A stretch of DNA of 64,000 nucleotides from Engraulis encrasicolus (Eukaryota > Chordata > Actinopteri > Clupeiformes > Engraulidae). The stretch covers positions 27,199,134 to 27,263,133 of the forward strand of contig NC_085872.1 in assembly GCF_034702125.1 (NCBI RefSeq), read 5' to 3'. The notes below the pieces were generated by a model, which was not told where the DNA came from, searched no databases, and was given only the letters and a program-made list of their open reading frames with translations. Made by a program: the position numbers and the translations under genes. This document shows, piece after piece, positions 1 through 12,570 of this stretch; position 1 is the stretch's first letter, and every line of letters starts with the position of its first letter.

Positions 1-1303
1 ACTTCGTCATTTTATGTTCAACATTCAAGACAGCCTCGAAGGCATGGCCTACACTAGGCCTACAGCAAAAGACCATGCGTTCACTGACAACAGTTGATTT
101 GGCAAGCAAGTTCACTCGGCATCCCTGCTCGGCTGACTCGGAGTGGGCGTCCAAATGTTGCCACTGGTAACTGGCGCGTGCATACAGCCAATAATAATCA
201 CTGGCACAGTAGCCTACCAACATTTTCATTTATGCATATTAAATTACTTATTTTTTATTAACAAAACTGCCGTTTGCATGAACTGAAACGTTTCCTCTGG
301 TTGCTTACAATTTTCACAATGTCTGTTTGCTTCAAGCCCGAGCCCGACCCGAGTCCGACAGATATTCTATTTTTGTTGTCCGAGTCCGGCCCGGCCCGTC
401 GGGTTCCGACCAGGCCCGTCGGGCTTCGGTCGGGTTGCCATGCTCTGGTTGGCAGGTGCCACTGTCAAGCCCTGCTACATCCATTTTAGAAAGGCCCTCC
501 ATCCATTACCTTCTCTCCAGCTCCCATCTGGTGCAGGGGGTGTGAGCACTATGGTATCATCCACCTGTATCTCCTGTTTAATGCTGCATGGCAGATGTCT
601 GTTGCACTCCTCTTTTGTTGTGGAACTGGTCTATTGAGAAGAAATTCAGTTCCTGAATGCTGAATTAGATGATTTGTAATTTGAGGATTTATTGTTATTG
701 AATAACAACAGTGCAAATGGTAAACAGGGCTTTTTCTGAACAGGGAAATAGGGGCGCTCCACCCTCATACCTCTGCGGGTGCGCCCTCATACTTAAAAAA
801 AAAAAAATATATATATATTTGAGCACCCCTAGTAAATTTCTCAATCACGGGGGACACACCCCCGCGCCATTGAGGGCTGCCCCCTAGCACGGGTGAGCCA
901 TAAATGCAATTTCGTTGTGTGCAGAGTTAACTTGTGTGCTGTGGAGTGCTGTGTCACAATGACAATGGGAGTTTCCCAATGGGCTTTCACTAACAGAAAA
1001 GTTTTTGAAGGATTTGCTGGTGGCAAGGACAGACAAATGAAAGATAAAGCCATGCCTTCTGAGACAAAGCCAACGCGTGCTCTCCCAGACCTAGCAGTGG
1101 GGCTCACAAAGCTGTGCGGAAAGGTCAGACGAGAGTCAGGCAACGCTCAAAATCAAAGCCAAAAATCTGCATAATGCACAATATTTGTTGTTTCATTTGG
1201 AATCCATTGGTGTCATAAGGACGAATATTTTGAGGCATCCCAACATTTATGGACCTGACTGCATACATTTCAAATTAATAAGTGCCCATTATTTATATCC
1301 TAT
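1..1303. other. No gene recognised (left edge)
   Basis: I see no convincing exon on either strand. The stretch holds degenerate GC-rich short repeats near 340-430 and an A-rich/(AT)n run near 796-820. It lies downstream of the minus-strand zinc-finger-like exons, so it is probably intron of that gene or intergenic DNA. Confidence 0.4.
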
Positions 1304-1476
1304 AATAACTTTGGATTAAATTAATCCAAAGTTATTACAGGGTATTGGTTGGTTCCTGGAGAAATGAAGGGTTAGGTACTGGTACCTTGCTCAAAGGCAA
1401 TTCAGCTATTATACAAGTTAGGGATTCCAACTGGCAATGGTCTCTAAACCAACTCCCTAACCATTCGGCTACGACT
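1304..1476 (-). mobile_element. Degenerate tRNA-derived SINE
   Basis: Read on the minus strand this begins with a tRNA-like head (GTAGCCGAATGGTTAGGGAG). It continues into a body with the motif TTGAGCAAGGTACC and ends in CCAATACCCTGTAATAAC. The same order of blocks occurs in the better copy at 21650-21884. The 3' end is fused to a perfect palindrome centred near 1320. It is a retroposed, non-coding insertion. Confidence 0.6.
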
Positions 1477-1769
1477 TCCTAACAGACATCATGCATCTGT
1501 CTGTGTGTACTAGGCATCGGAGACATCTGTTCCAGTGATATAAGAACTCAACCTGTACAAACATCAATGGCAACACCAGTAATAGGTTGTCTTTTGTGTT
1601 CATTTGTTGTTGGAAAACAGGCCAATGCATATAATGGATAATGTGGTCAAATACTGTATATCTAATAATTATGCAGGCAATGCAAGATCAATCATTTAAT
1701 CATTCAATCATTTAAACCTCATCCAGTCGTAGGTATACTAGAAAAACACATTCTGAAATAAGGGCTTAC

Positions 1770-1888
1770 ATGAGCTTGTGCACAAACTTGCAGCTGTTGA
1801 TAAGTTTCTGGGGATAACCTCAAGTCTGTCCACCCAGAGACGGGCTGCTGCAAAGTGGTCTGCCCCGTCATGTCCTTGTCTCTGTTTT
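1770..1888 (-). CDS. Exon 2 of a zinc-finger-like gene (partial gene)
   Basis: On the minus strand a good acceptor (CTGCTCTTTCTCCAG) precedes 119 nt that stay open and end in a canonical donor, CAT|GTAAGC. The phase fits exon 1 exactly: one base carried over plus 119 gives 40 codons and ends in phase 0. The peptide starts QNRDKDMTGQTT and contains SGWTDLRLSPETYQQLQ. I do not recognise this part. No C2H2 finger exon is visible downstream, so the gene either continues beyond the left edge or is a remnant. Confidence 0.45.
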
Positions 1889-2126
1889 CTGGAGAAAGAG
1901 CAGCAGTTAGAAAAAAATAACACTTGCAGCTATTCAGTTGTGCAAATATCCATGCACATTTCTCCACAGTTGCAAATTACTCCCATTTTTACAAAAGAGG
2001 ATCTCAACGAAGTGTTACGTAGGTAGGTTGGAGTCTGAGAGGAACCAGTTGCTGGAACTGAAAGGAAAAGTTAGCGTGGTCATTATGTATCTATTCTAGC
2101 TTGAAATGTAGCAAAATCAGACTTAC

Positions 2127-2421
2127 GATACAAAGCTATATCACACTGGAGTTGAACAGTTTCCTGGTCATTCCTGTCGTTTACGCTTTCCTGTCTTTTC
2201 CCGATAGCTCCCGTGAATTCATTTTGAGATCCAGGAAGACCTCTGTCATCGGTCAGTTTGGTGTTACTCGTTGTAACTTCATTTTCAGCCCGACATCGAG
2301 ATATTTCTAGAATCGAGGCTGTGTAGTCCTCCATTAATTTACCGATGTCTGCCACAGCAGACTTCACCAGAACCTCCATGATGGAGGACAGTTGACTGTA
2401 GAAAACCTCCAGCTCTAACAT
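2127..2421 (-). CDS. Exon 1 of a teleost C2H2 zinc-finger-type gene (N-terminal exon)
   Basis: The ATG at 2421 opens 98 codons that run into a consensus donor (TATC|GTAAGT). The first half (FYSQLSSIMEVLVKSAVADI followed by GKLMEDYTASILEISRCRAE) resembles the N-terminal exon shared by many teleost C2H2 zinc-finger genes, where S-I-M-E-V-L-x-x-A-V-A-E/D-I is typical and a short helical segment precedes the acidic linker and the fingers. The second half is polar and low in recognisable motifs. The upstream ATA-ATG context and the lack of an earlier in-frame ATG favour this start. The GTG at 2430 could extend it by three codons but is not a credible initiator. Downstream finger exons are not in the window, so function as a DNA-binding factor is inference from family resemblance only. 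Confidence 0.55.
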
Positions 2422-2499
2422 TATGTGCACTGGAAATGACAGTAGATGCTACGCTACGAGACAATGCCAGAACACAAGAAGCATTGACTAGCATCGAGC

Positions 2500-5103
2500 T
2501 TTCTCATTGATTGTCCCGTATGTTGATTAGGAGGTCACTACAATCAATCCCGTCAGTATAACAGACAAGCTCCCAGGCAGGTTTTTCATAGGTCACCGCT
2601 ATTCGGGACAATACGGTGCTCTGGTAACTTATTTGTGTTATTTTAGCAATGGCGTCATTCGATCCCCAATTGTGTCCTAAATTATAACAATTTTAGATGT
2701 TCTAATAACTGGTAAAAGCAGTCATCATGTGAAACACCCATTGAACAATGGTAATTGATTGTAGACATTACACAATAGGCTTTCTAATGACAAAAGGAGC
2801 ATCACCCCCCCCCCCCTTTATTTTTTATTACAGTATTATTGTTTAATACTATTGTATATCATTATTTTTGTTGGTGGCAGAATTATGATTGAGTAAACAA
2901 GCAATGCGCCACACTGTGGATTGCTAATATAACATGCATTTCCTTGCACGGTGCCAGGCTTCATCGCGTCTACTGTAGGCCTATGCCTATGTAGTCAGTG
3001 TCTGTGTTAAAGTTGGAACTGGACTTAAGCTGCTGCTGCCATACCTGGTGTTACATGTGGAATAAAACTATTGTAGTGAAATGGTATGCTGAAAACAAGC
3101 CATTCAGCTTCGCCAACAAATATAGAAGAATTTGAGACAGAATTAAGTCCCTGGACATCGCGGTGACCAGAGGGAAAAAAACGTGTCCCTGCTTGACGCG
3201 ACACCAGCAAACACAATGGACTGTCAGTCGTTTACCGTAAACATTCGACTAGAAGAAAACACTAAATTTCCCGAAGTCCAGTTACTTTTGTCGACAAATA
3301 ACTGACGTCACTTGCAAGCAGTGACTTAATATTCATGAAAGGCATCCTTGACTGGCATGTCCCATCACAGACATCCTATAGACATTTGTGTGTCCCATAT
3401 GCCAGCAACCACGACTAGTGTCCACCTGAAATTAAAGTAAAATTATAGCAATAATGACCAGTTATTTGAGTTGAGTGAGAGAGCTATGGAGAACAGTGGT
3501 CATAATGTCAGCCTCTCTCAATCTTCCCGAGCTAAAATGCTTTTATTAGATCAGTGTCTGGGATTCCATTTAGGATGAGTTTGAATTGCAGGATGTTGTT
3601 AAGGGGCCATCAAGCCAGCCAGTCCGGCTCCCATTTACGCATATCTGTTTTTTTGGTATCTGGTAAGAAGGCAAGGTATTTACCTTCATTGCTTAACACT
3701 ATACAAATGAAATTAAAGTCAATCGTTCAGTTTTTTTCTCTCAAAAAGACGGCACCAGGCATCTGTTTTTAAACAGACATTACCATCTAGTATCTAGTGC
3801 ATCTAGTGCAACTACTGCCTACTAGTGCATCTTAATTACTGTATTTCATGCCTTTCTTGCATTGACTACCAGCTTGTTGCATCTAGCTATACTGCCACAT
3901 GATACTTTTGTGGTATTTCACTTGTAATTTTCCTACTGATTTGCAAAGTATGCCTCGCCTGATTATCTACTGCCCATTGGGAGAGTTCTCAAAACTTTCC
4001 ACCAAGCTAATGGAGATACAGCCCACAACTACTGTTTTAAGAAATTGTTCAATGTGTGTACATGTAGGTTATCGACAATTATGTCAGCCATCTCTGATGC
4101 CTGGCAAAAGTATTCAAACAACCTAACGATTACATTTTGCAAAGTGCTATCAGATCACAGCCACACCACAATATCCACCATGCTGAACTGATATTTGATC
4201 TTAAAATAAGCCTAGATTGCATTCACACAGAAAATGCAAAGGTGGATGCAAGGTTTGTGATCACCTAGGCCTATGGCACATATCTGAGAGGGGAGTACAA
4301 CATAGAGATCAGTCTATTCATTTCAATGTGACAAAACAGAACAGAGGGGAAAAAGGGGAAAATGACTGAACATTTTTAAATAGAAAATGGGGAGCACAAA
4401 ATAATATACACGTATGAAGACCAAAAATGTGCTGTGCATAGGCTTACCAATGCTTTATATGTCTGTACAACATGTGCCTTCCTAAATCAAAGGAGATAAA
4501 CCTGCGAACAGTCAAGGCCTTGTCTTTTGGTCATTAATAACGTTTGTGCTATATGTGTTTATTGCAATGTGCAATAAAGTGTATAGTGTCTGTTTTGTAT
4601 CTGTGTATTGTCAGCTGCCAGACACCTTAGTTTCCCTCTGGATGAATAAAAGTACTCTACTACGCTATTTGGGTATGTGAACTGAATGTTGTACTCAAGT
4701 GTATGCTTATATGTTTACTGCAATGTGCAATAACAGGCCTATTGTGTCTTCGTGTATGTTTTATATCTGTGTATTTATGTAAGCTGTCAGACACCTTAAT
4801 TTCCCCCGGGCTTATAAAATTACTTGGTCTAGGCCTACATTTAAATCTTAATCAGGGTAAAATTTTGCTTTAGAGGTAGTAACCCAAGTTCTTCGATAGA
4901 CAGCAGAATTTCAGGGGGAAAAAAGAGAGATATGCATGAATTGCATGGATGTAGCCTAGTACAATGAGAAGGCTACCATTTTTTTAGGAAATGAGGAGAA
5001 GTAAAATGGGGCAAGCACACTATACAAACTTTCATTGAGAGGTGACACCACAAATCCGAGAGCGACTTGCTCTTGTCCCTTAACGTTACAGTAGTCTACA
5101 TGT
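2500..5103. other. Intergenic stretch, no gene recognised
   Basis: No exon with credible splice signals was found. The stretch contains a poly-C run near 2807-2816 and AT-rich DNA. At 4540-4830 it holds two tandem, diverged copies of a segment ending in GTCAGACACCTTAATTTCCC followed by an A/T-rich tail, which looks like a LINE 3' end. Confidence 0.4.
4540..4830 (+). repeat. Two tandem copies of a LINE-like 3' tail
   Basis: Two units of about 130-150 bp (near 4540-4665 and 4690-4830) share the blocks GCAATGTGCAATAA, ATCTGTGTATT and CAGACACCTTA.TTTCCC, then an (A)TAAAA-rich end. The TTAATTTCCC...ATAAA end is typical of teleost LINE tails. Assignment to a named family needs a repeat library. 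Confidence 0.5.
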
Positions 5104-5523
5104 GGGTCATTTCACGTGAAATCAGACACTTTGGGACTCGACCAACACGGATTTCAATCACACTTGCTGTGCCTGTTTAGTAGCAAGGTAGCACCCAAGA
5201 ACTGCATTTTTGTGAATCTGACACCAATATTAACTTAACCTTTAAGGGAGAAACAGACTAGCGAAGGTTTATATGAGGGTAGGACACTATGCATTCAGCC
5301 TTGATTATATCCGTCAGTGTAAGTCACAAAAATATATCCGTGGTGTTATTGGAAAGCTCTTTTCTGGCTCTACAAATTACACAACAGCATGGAACACAAC
5401 AACCCTCAGAATATGAATTATCATAAATTGAAAAATTAAAAACTGAATATCAAAAATTTTATATTTTAAAATGGCCAGTTCCTTGTCTTGTCCCAAAGTG
5501 TCTGATTTCACGTGAAATGACCC
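5104..5523. mobile_element. 420-bp MITE with about 33-bp terminal inverted repeats
   Basis: The left end reads GGGTCATTTCACGTGAAATC and continues AGACACTTTGGGA. The right end is its exact reverse complement. ATGT flanks both sides (5100-5103 and 5524-5527), consistent with a 4-bp target duplication. The interior is AT-rich with no ORF. The inverted repeat itself contains the palindrome TTTCACGTGAAA. It is a non-autonomous DNA transposon of a superfamily I cannot name. Confidence 0.75.
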
Positions 5524-5639
5524 ATGTGCCAGTTTCAACTATTTACCACATGACCAGCACATGTAGAAATTGAGGACTGACCTAAAAACCTACTGGTAAG
5601 GAGGAAAAAAAAACGGGGTGCGTGTATTCTAGTATTACG

Positions 5640-5763
5640 GTACTAGTCCACCCCTCCCATCGCTAGTGTGTGTGGTTTTTCCAAGTAGGGGAGGAGACAG
5701 GACAGGAGGAGTTGCGACGAAGAGGGAAGAGAAGTGAACAAGGCGAGGAAGATAGCTAGGAAG
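5640..5763 (+). other. Candidate non-coding first exon of ctnnd1
   Basis: A purine-rich segment with several CpGs ends in AGGAAG|GTGGGT, a plausible donor. It lies upstream of the first coding exon in the right orientation. p120-catenin genes usually start with non-coding exons. No promoter motif or transcript evidence is available, so this is a guess. Confidence 0.2.
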
Positions 5764-6387
5764 GTGGGTTTTAAAACCAGTACAAAAGTTCGTGTTCATT
5801 CAATTTTGATAATTGTGTGACGTCTTATGGGTGTAACGTGTATTGCGGTTAAGAAGAATTGTGAAGGATTCACACTGAAACAGTGAATGAACGACAGGGC
5901 ATAACGCCCTAATTTCGTTCAGCAACGTTTGGGATTACAATCACTTCCTACCGCTTGGAAATCAGTATCTGGCAATAGCACAGCCTCTGTCGATAGGCCG
6001 AGACACGACCACACTCCGGATTTGCTACGAAAAGACAAAGGTAGACATATTGATCGAATGAATTATGGTCATCTATGCGTGTTTTTGATTAGTCTTTCAT
6101 TTAAATGCCACTTTCCCACAAACCTCCCTGTCGTAACTGTAATTATGTTGGCATGCATACGATGAAGTTGGTTGGGTTGGCGCTAGCTAGCTTTTTGGCT
6201 AACGTTAGCTAGCTAACCATAGCAAGCAAGTGGTTACCGCAACGCATACTTTAGATTGCTAACAGATAGCACTGTGCTCCTGGTTAGCAGGGGTAGTCAT
6301 TCTCTACATTTCGTCCCACATAATGTCGTGCTGTATCTACATAAACAACCCATACCAGTGTGTGGTTTTATACTTGCGGTCTTTAGG

Positions 6388-8431
6388 CAGAGGCGGTTTT
6401 AGAAAATTTGCCCTGGGGTGGCGGAGGGGGGGCGATAGGTCCAGAGGGGGGGCGGAGGTGCGGGGAGCAATTTATGGGGGGAAATAGTTTTAACTCCCAT
6501 AGTCATATAAAAATTGTTTGTAACACCAAGGAAAACTGATTACACTACCTAATCAGTGTTGTCTATAATTCCATAAGAATTCCTTCAGAATGTGAATGAT
6601 CAACATCCATTCAGATGCCATATCTATGGTCATTAAGGTGAGTGGTAAAATTACTGGTGCCAAACATAAAATCATGTCTGCACTGTAGGAGCCATTTCTT
6701 TATTTTCCATTGAGTTCATTTACCTGCCAGGCCTAACAATCCCTTTCGTTTAATGGTGGTTTTGAATTGGGCTCCCAGTCAGCCACTTTCTCACATACTC
6801 TCCCAGTTTACTCACCTTTGACCTGTAGAGTGCACAGGTGAGTAAACTGGGAGAGCACCTGAGGAAATGGCTGACTGGCCCAACCCTGAATAATGCTCAG
6901 TTTGAAAAGGCTAAATGAGCCTTGTAAAATTTAGACAAGAAAACATTTTGAAAAGCCAACCTTAATCTTGGTTCTTGGATTTTGGTCATGCCCTCCTGAT
7001 GCTGCTCCTCCTCTCCCTCATGCTCCTGCTCCTACTCGCACTCCTCTCCCTCATGCTCCTGATGCTGGCCACACGCCTCCTCTCCCTCCTGCTGCTCCTC
7101 CTCCTCTCCCTCCAGATGCTGCTCACACTCCTTCTCTCCATCATGCCCCTGATGCTGCTCATGCACCTCCTCTCCCTCCTGCTCCTGCTGGTCCTCTCTC
7201 TCATGTTCCTGCACTTCATGCTCACAATCCTTTCCCTCTGGTGTATCCTCTGTCTGCTCTTATACCCCTGTCTGCTGCCTCTCTTGTCTACTCTGCTGTC
7301 TCTTACCTAGATAGAAAAGAGATTGAAAATTAGTAGATTACTGTCATGTAGATGTAGCTCTGTACATGTAATTTTACACTCACACACATCTCTAGAAGTT
7401 AGCCTACCCGCTCAGGGAAAGATGTAAATAGAATGTTTATGTGTGTTCCAGCAATTCAGTGAAGTAAGGAGTCTGGGTAGGCTGAATACAAGCGTTGCAT
7501 GTGGCGATTTTTTTTAGAGTGATGCAAGTGAAGTGCGCAGCTAATTGTAGTGCCGCGTTCGGATTATTGGCACTTCATTTATCGCTTTTGCATACAGTTT
7601 TCAACCTGCCTGCAGCTGCCCGCTGGACTCTGTCACATTTACCCTTTTCCCCAATCACCACCAGGCAGTCAATTAGACTGTGTAGAGCTCTAGTAACGGT
7701 GAAATAACAGCTGTACACATGCACGGACGAACGTGCTGTTTCGCTAGTGAGCAATGTTTACCATGGTACTGACGTTGGGTTCTGACAGCAACATCGCACA
7801 TGCTAACACATTTTTAAATGAATCTACTACAACTACCAGAGCCCAGAAAAAGCTGCTAGCGCTAGTTTTGGAACTGGTTGTTAGTTAGCTAGAACTATGT
7901 GTGACAGGAACACAGCCCTTATAGAACAGGGACACGAATAGCAGGCCATCCTAGCTGTGGTGGATTATGCTAAAACCAAAATAAATAACTGGATTCCAAA
8001 ATTGTGACTCCGTACAGGGCTGGCTTAATTTACATGCAAAGGGTTTCAATGATTTTGACCAACCTCTCCCTCCCTTGTTCATCGTTTTCACGTAACTGAA
8101 TAAATCCCAGCTCACTCTTCATGAATGAATCAACTGGTGGGTGGTGGTGACGGTGGAGGATGCAGCGAGCGAGGTGTTTCTCACGACTGGCAGAAAGGGC
8201 AAAACCATTTCGAAATTCTAGTGGGGATGTAGCCGGAGGACGTTTTAAAAAGTAGTCTTCTTGGGTGGGTCAGGGAGAATACAGTAAGCGCATTTATGTG
8301 AATAAACCACTATGTTTGAAAAGTAGAACTGATACTTAAATTGGAAATAAAATGGGGTGGCAAATGGGGAGGCAAAATATATACCTGGGGAGGCAAGTGC
8401 CACCCCGTGCCACCCCGTAAAACCGCCCCTG
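6388..8431. mobile_element. 2-kb non-autonomous hAT-type element
   Basis: The element starts CAGAGGCGGTTTTA and ends TAAAACCGCCCCTG, giving a 14-bp inverted repeat with one mismatch. It is flanked by a perfect 8-bp duplication TCTTTAGG (6380-6387 and 8432-8439). CAG...CTG ends plus an 8-bp duplication are diagnostic for the hAT superfamily. GGTGGC-rich sequence lies just inside both ends. The interior contains a large hairpin (6768-6868) and a CTC/CTG-rich minisatellite (6985-7240), and I see no transposase. It is therefore a deleted or composite passenger element. Confidence 0.8.
6985..7240 (+). repeat. CTC/CTG-rich imperfect minisatellite
   Basis: Irregular repeats of TCCTGATGCTGCTC and CCTCCTCTCCCTC-like units fill this stretch. 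They give long but meaningless Leu-rich, Pro-rich or Arg/Glu-rich reading frames on both strands. It lies inside the 2-kb hAT element. Confidence 0.7.
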
Positions 8432-8439
8432 TCTTTAGG

Positions 8440-11400
8440 TTGTGTTGTGGCCTTCGTAAGTAGTGCTAGGGTACCGTACAATGGCCAAGTCAAAGTCAGC
8501 GTTTGTGCTCATCATGAATTCCCAAAGTAATGCTTTTTCGCCTCGATAACGTTGGGGTTTTGGTAGCGATAAGGTGGTTATTGTAACCTTTCAAAACTAG
8601 CCCACCGTGTTGCCGACACGTTATGCTAGTTAATGCCAGTGCTGCTGTCTCCATGGGACGTTTGTAATTTGATTGTTTGTTGTAACCTTTGTTTCTCGTC
8701 ACCGAATCCATAATTTCCCAAATGTTCATCCAAAGTTGCAATAGATAAACTTACGTGTTGGTTTTGGGTGGCCTTATAGGCTACGTTATGGTGCCGTCGT
8801 TTTCGCCATTACTACTTTTATAATTAATTTTATATAAGTTTCGATACACATACGGTGGATGGTTATCATAAGTACGTGCTTTGGAAAGTCGCACAAATGT
8901 GGCATGATTCTCGCCGTCATATGAACGCTGTTTAGTGGAGCAGTACGACGCTCTCCCGCTCGTTCCAGGGTGGCTTTCACGTCCGAATTCGAGGCGAGGT
9001 CAAAGCCCATGAACACCTGTGCTCGCGGAAGTGCACGCCCTTGCTAGCTAAATGTAAACTTGGGCGGCGCAGACTCTCAACAGGTACCGCATTAAACTAA
9101 ATAGCGCCGTGTTTGTTTGTGATAATGTAGAGCTAGAATAGTTATAACTTGTTAATGCATCTGTAACAATACAATTATGTTGTGTTTTACGTTCGTTGAC
9201 CTAACGGGAGTTCAACTAAGTTTCGTGGCAAAAAGTGACTCCAAGGAGTTCACCCCTTGTGGCCTTGAAAAGCCTTTCGCTGAATACACCACCTTTTTAT
9301 GAACACATGTTTTAAGCAGTTGAGTGAGTGACATATCCAAGCATTCAACATTCAGTAATGTAGCTGGTGATTGGAAGAAAACGTTCAGATACAAAGCGAA
9401 ACTCGACGGCTCCTTGTTTTGTGTTGCTAGTTGGGAGAATGGGAAGCCAGTCAGAAACCTGTTGAGTGGGTATTTGTTGAATGGGCGTGAGGTGGGTGGG
9501 GGAGGGGCAGGCGTGGTTGTGTGTTTTTAATGAAACCACTTTGGAAGGGCCACCGTAACCCCCCTCAACACAGAATTTAATTGTCAAGGAAAACGATGTC
9601 TGACAAGGTGACAGCGTATGATTGTTCAAACGTGTGTGCGTGAGTTAGGTTGAGCCACAGCTGCTGGACGGTTTGTTTGTCCGGAAAGTTGTTTGGTCAC
9701 CGTCCACACAACAGTGAGAGATGGTTGAGATTTTCTGTTCATTCCACGTCCTGCGGGCGTGTCTCCTTTGCCCTAGGTTTTCCATAGGGAACACGAACGA
9801 GTTGTGACATGCATGTAACCCCTCTAACCCAAATCAAACAAAACAGTCGAGATAAAATGGTCTGTAGTCGCCCAAGTCTCGTGATATCATTTTTTTTATT
9901 AAAAGTTACGTGTTGGTAACGTTGTGCTGCCCGTTAAGGCAGACGTATCATTTTTGAACCGCTGTAATGAGAGGTTTATAGTTACGAGAAGGGTGTGTCC
10001 GTCCTACACGGAAGGGAGTTGTTTGGTTTGAAAAGAGACTGAGAGACTCAGAGAATAGAAACATTCACCTCTGGGCTCTCTCTGGTTACCTCATCGTTTG
10101 TCTTCAAACTTCTTAGCTTTGTATTGGCTGTTTCATTCAGATGACACAGCTGACAAGACCAATATTACCTCCTGGTCAGACAGCAATGGCCCACACTACT
10201 CTCATAGCTGACTGTGCAGTGTCCAGTGTGCCTAAATGAAGCATGGCAAACAAGTCACATGCACGAATGCACCACCACTGAAGTGAATGGGAAGCATCAA
10301 GGAGGGGATTCTAGAGCAGGGTTTCTCTTACTGCTGCTAACATGGCACTAGTGTGTGAGATGCAGGGACAAACTTGTTTGCTGGGAGCGTTTGTGTTCCA
10401 AAGTTCAGGGAGGCGTTAGCCTGGAGCCCCGCCAATGCTAACGGTTTGGCTCCTCTCATTCAAATTTGCCCTTAGTCAGCAGGGCCAATGATTCTGGCCC
10501 AGCCACACCAGCATTTTAGTCCTGTACTGTCCACCATTATGGTCAGCCCCACGGGACCTCTGGGGCTACTATAGTAGTAGTAGTAGTGCACATTTTGTTT
10601 AGGGTAGTATATTTCTATTTCCACACACATACACACACGCATACCAAACAAACCATCATCTGTACGGGGCCTTGCTGCTCTTTGCCTTCTTTTGCAGCAC
10701 CTGTGCTGAAATCTCAAGAGTTCCTAATTATCTGCGGCCGGGCCATTATACAGGTCGCATAGCCTACTTTGTGCCCGGCGCCTGAGCAGGAGCCTGAGCT
10801 GCCTCTGAGCAGTCCTGTGGTCTGGTGCAGCTGCTCCGTGGGACACATCAGCTGGTTATGAATGCGAGTGGGGCGCCTCGCTGAGTGGCCGCTGCAGATG
10901 CTCGGTGTGGTATGTGGCATGGGTCCGGCCTCAGCCTCCACTGCCGCCGCCGCCGCGTCCACTTATTGTGTGGGAAGGAAACATATGTCAGCTGCTGTCA
11001 GACTCTCTGTGTTGTGCGTTTCTTGCTGGCTTTCTGGCCTTGCGATTGCCTTGCTTGCTTGCTGCTGTGTCACCTTTGTGCTCCGAGCTGTGTAGTGATG
11101 CTAGATGGCATTGAGGCATGGGGGGGGGGGGGGGGGGTGTGCATTGGATCAGAACAGTGCTTAGTGGCTTAGCAATCTAATGCCAGTGCCATCCCATTAA
11201 GGGACTCTCACACATTAGGTGTGTGGCCAAATTAAATTAACTCTGGTCTCTCTGTAGCTCGGGGATAATGACAGTGTTTGCGTTGTGCCGGTAATAAGCT
11301 TGATAATCATGTCAGAATCGCCCCACGTTCGGAGAAGGTGTACCATATCGTTGGTGAATGCTAGTTTGTTTTGATTCACCGTTTTTGTATTGATCCAGCA

Positions 11401-11960
11401 TAGGTGGACTTCATAGGTACTTTTACACTCCTTTACAGTCTTTCATGTGTACTCTCCTCTAAGGTAGGCCATTCTTTAGCGACTTGCAGCACAACACTGT
11501 TTCCTGTGACATTTTAAGTAGTCATTGGGCAGTTTGGGCCACATCGGTGCTTTTACTGCTGCTGGCAAAACTGGTATTTTGAACAGGTTCAGGATCATCT
11601 TACATGTGTCTGAATGACTGTGCTGGCCTTCATAGGAAGACTACTAGGAACTACACCACTGAACTGTCAGAAACCCTTTGACTCTACAAAAGCACCAGTG
11701 TTGTCTCTGGAAGGCATTCCTTAAATGGTTAAGCAAGTGTGTGAATTCGTGTGTCGGGTGGGTGGGTGGAGTTTGGGTCGGTGGGCGGTGTGTTGGGGTG
11801 TGTTTGTGTTATCATTGATGGATGGACAGACCATACAGGTGTGTATGGAGGTAGAAAGTAGTGATTTGAGTATGCAAGTGAGAAAAGTCATCATATCATC
11901 AGAAGCGACCAGTCAGTGACTCAGAGACGATGCAGACTGACTCACCTTTACTGAAGAGGT
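8440..11960. other. Non-coding stretch upstream of ctnnd1 coding region
   Basis: No exon was recognised. There are scattered CpGs around 8930-9070, a short (TAG)n near 10569-10587, and a G18 run near 11120-11137. If the first exon of ctnnd1 is upstream this is its first intron. Confidence 0.35.
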
Positions 11961-11961
11961 G

Positions 11962-12126
<165 letters not shown>

Positions 12127-12301
12127 GTGAGAGATGGAGAAGTCTGCTAGGGAAGTGAGTGAGTGAGATGGGCTAATAGGGAGAGAGGTGGATTTCCCAC
12201 TCATCCAGAGCAGCTGAGACAGGATCTGACATGTCACAGTTTCAGCTGGAATGCGTGTGTGTGCGCGCGCCTGTTTGTGTGTGTTTTCCTGTCTTTCAGA
12301 G

Positions 12302-12306
<5 letters not shown>

Positions 12307-12370
<64 letters not shown>
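12307..12370 (+). repeat. (GT)n microsatellite
   Basis: A pure GT run of about 64 bp, only about 180 bp after the previous tract, with a short G-rich spacer. Confidence 0.95.
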
Positions 12371-12375
<5 letters not shown>

Positions 12376-12482
12376 CTGGGAGGGAAAGGGAGAAGGCGGG
12401 TGGGAAAACAGTTTCAGTAGCCATCGACGAAACTCACTGCTGTGTCTGTGTTTTCAAGGACAACTGCGTCAGCCCCCCTCCT

Positions 12483-12483
<1 letters not shown>

Positions 12484-12564
<81 letters not shown>
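12484..12564 (+). repeat. (CT)n microsatellite
   Basis: A pure polypyrimidine CT run of about 80 bp, with spurious Leu-Ser and Arg-Glu reading frames. Confidence 0.95.
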
Positions 12565-12567
<3 letters not shown>

Positions 12568-12570
12568 ACT

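Noticed and set aside
6975..7310. Leu-rich frame resembling a membrane protein
   Set aside because: Produced by a CTC/CTG minisatellite inside a hAT element. All three frames and the opposite strand are equally open.
10862..11172. Cys/Leu-rich short frames around 10.9-11.2 kb
   Set aside because: Three overlapping frames are open because of GC-rich DNA. No splice signals or conserved motif.
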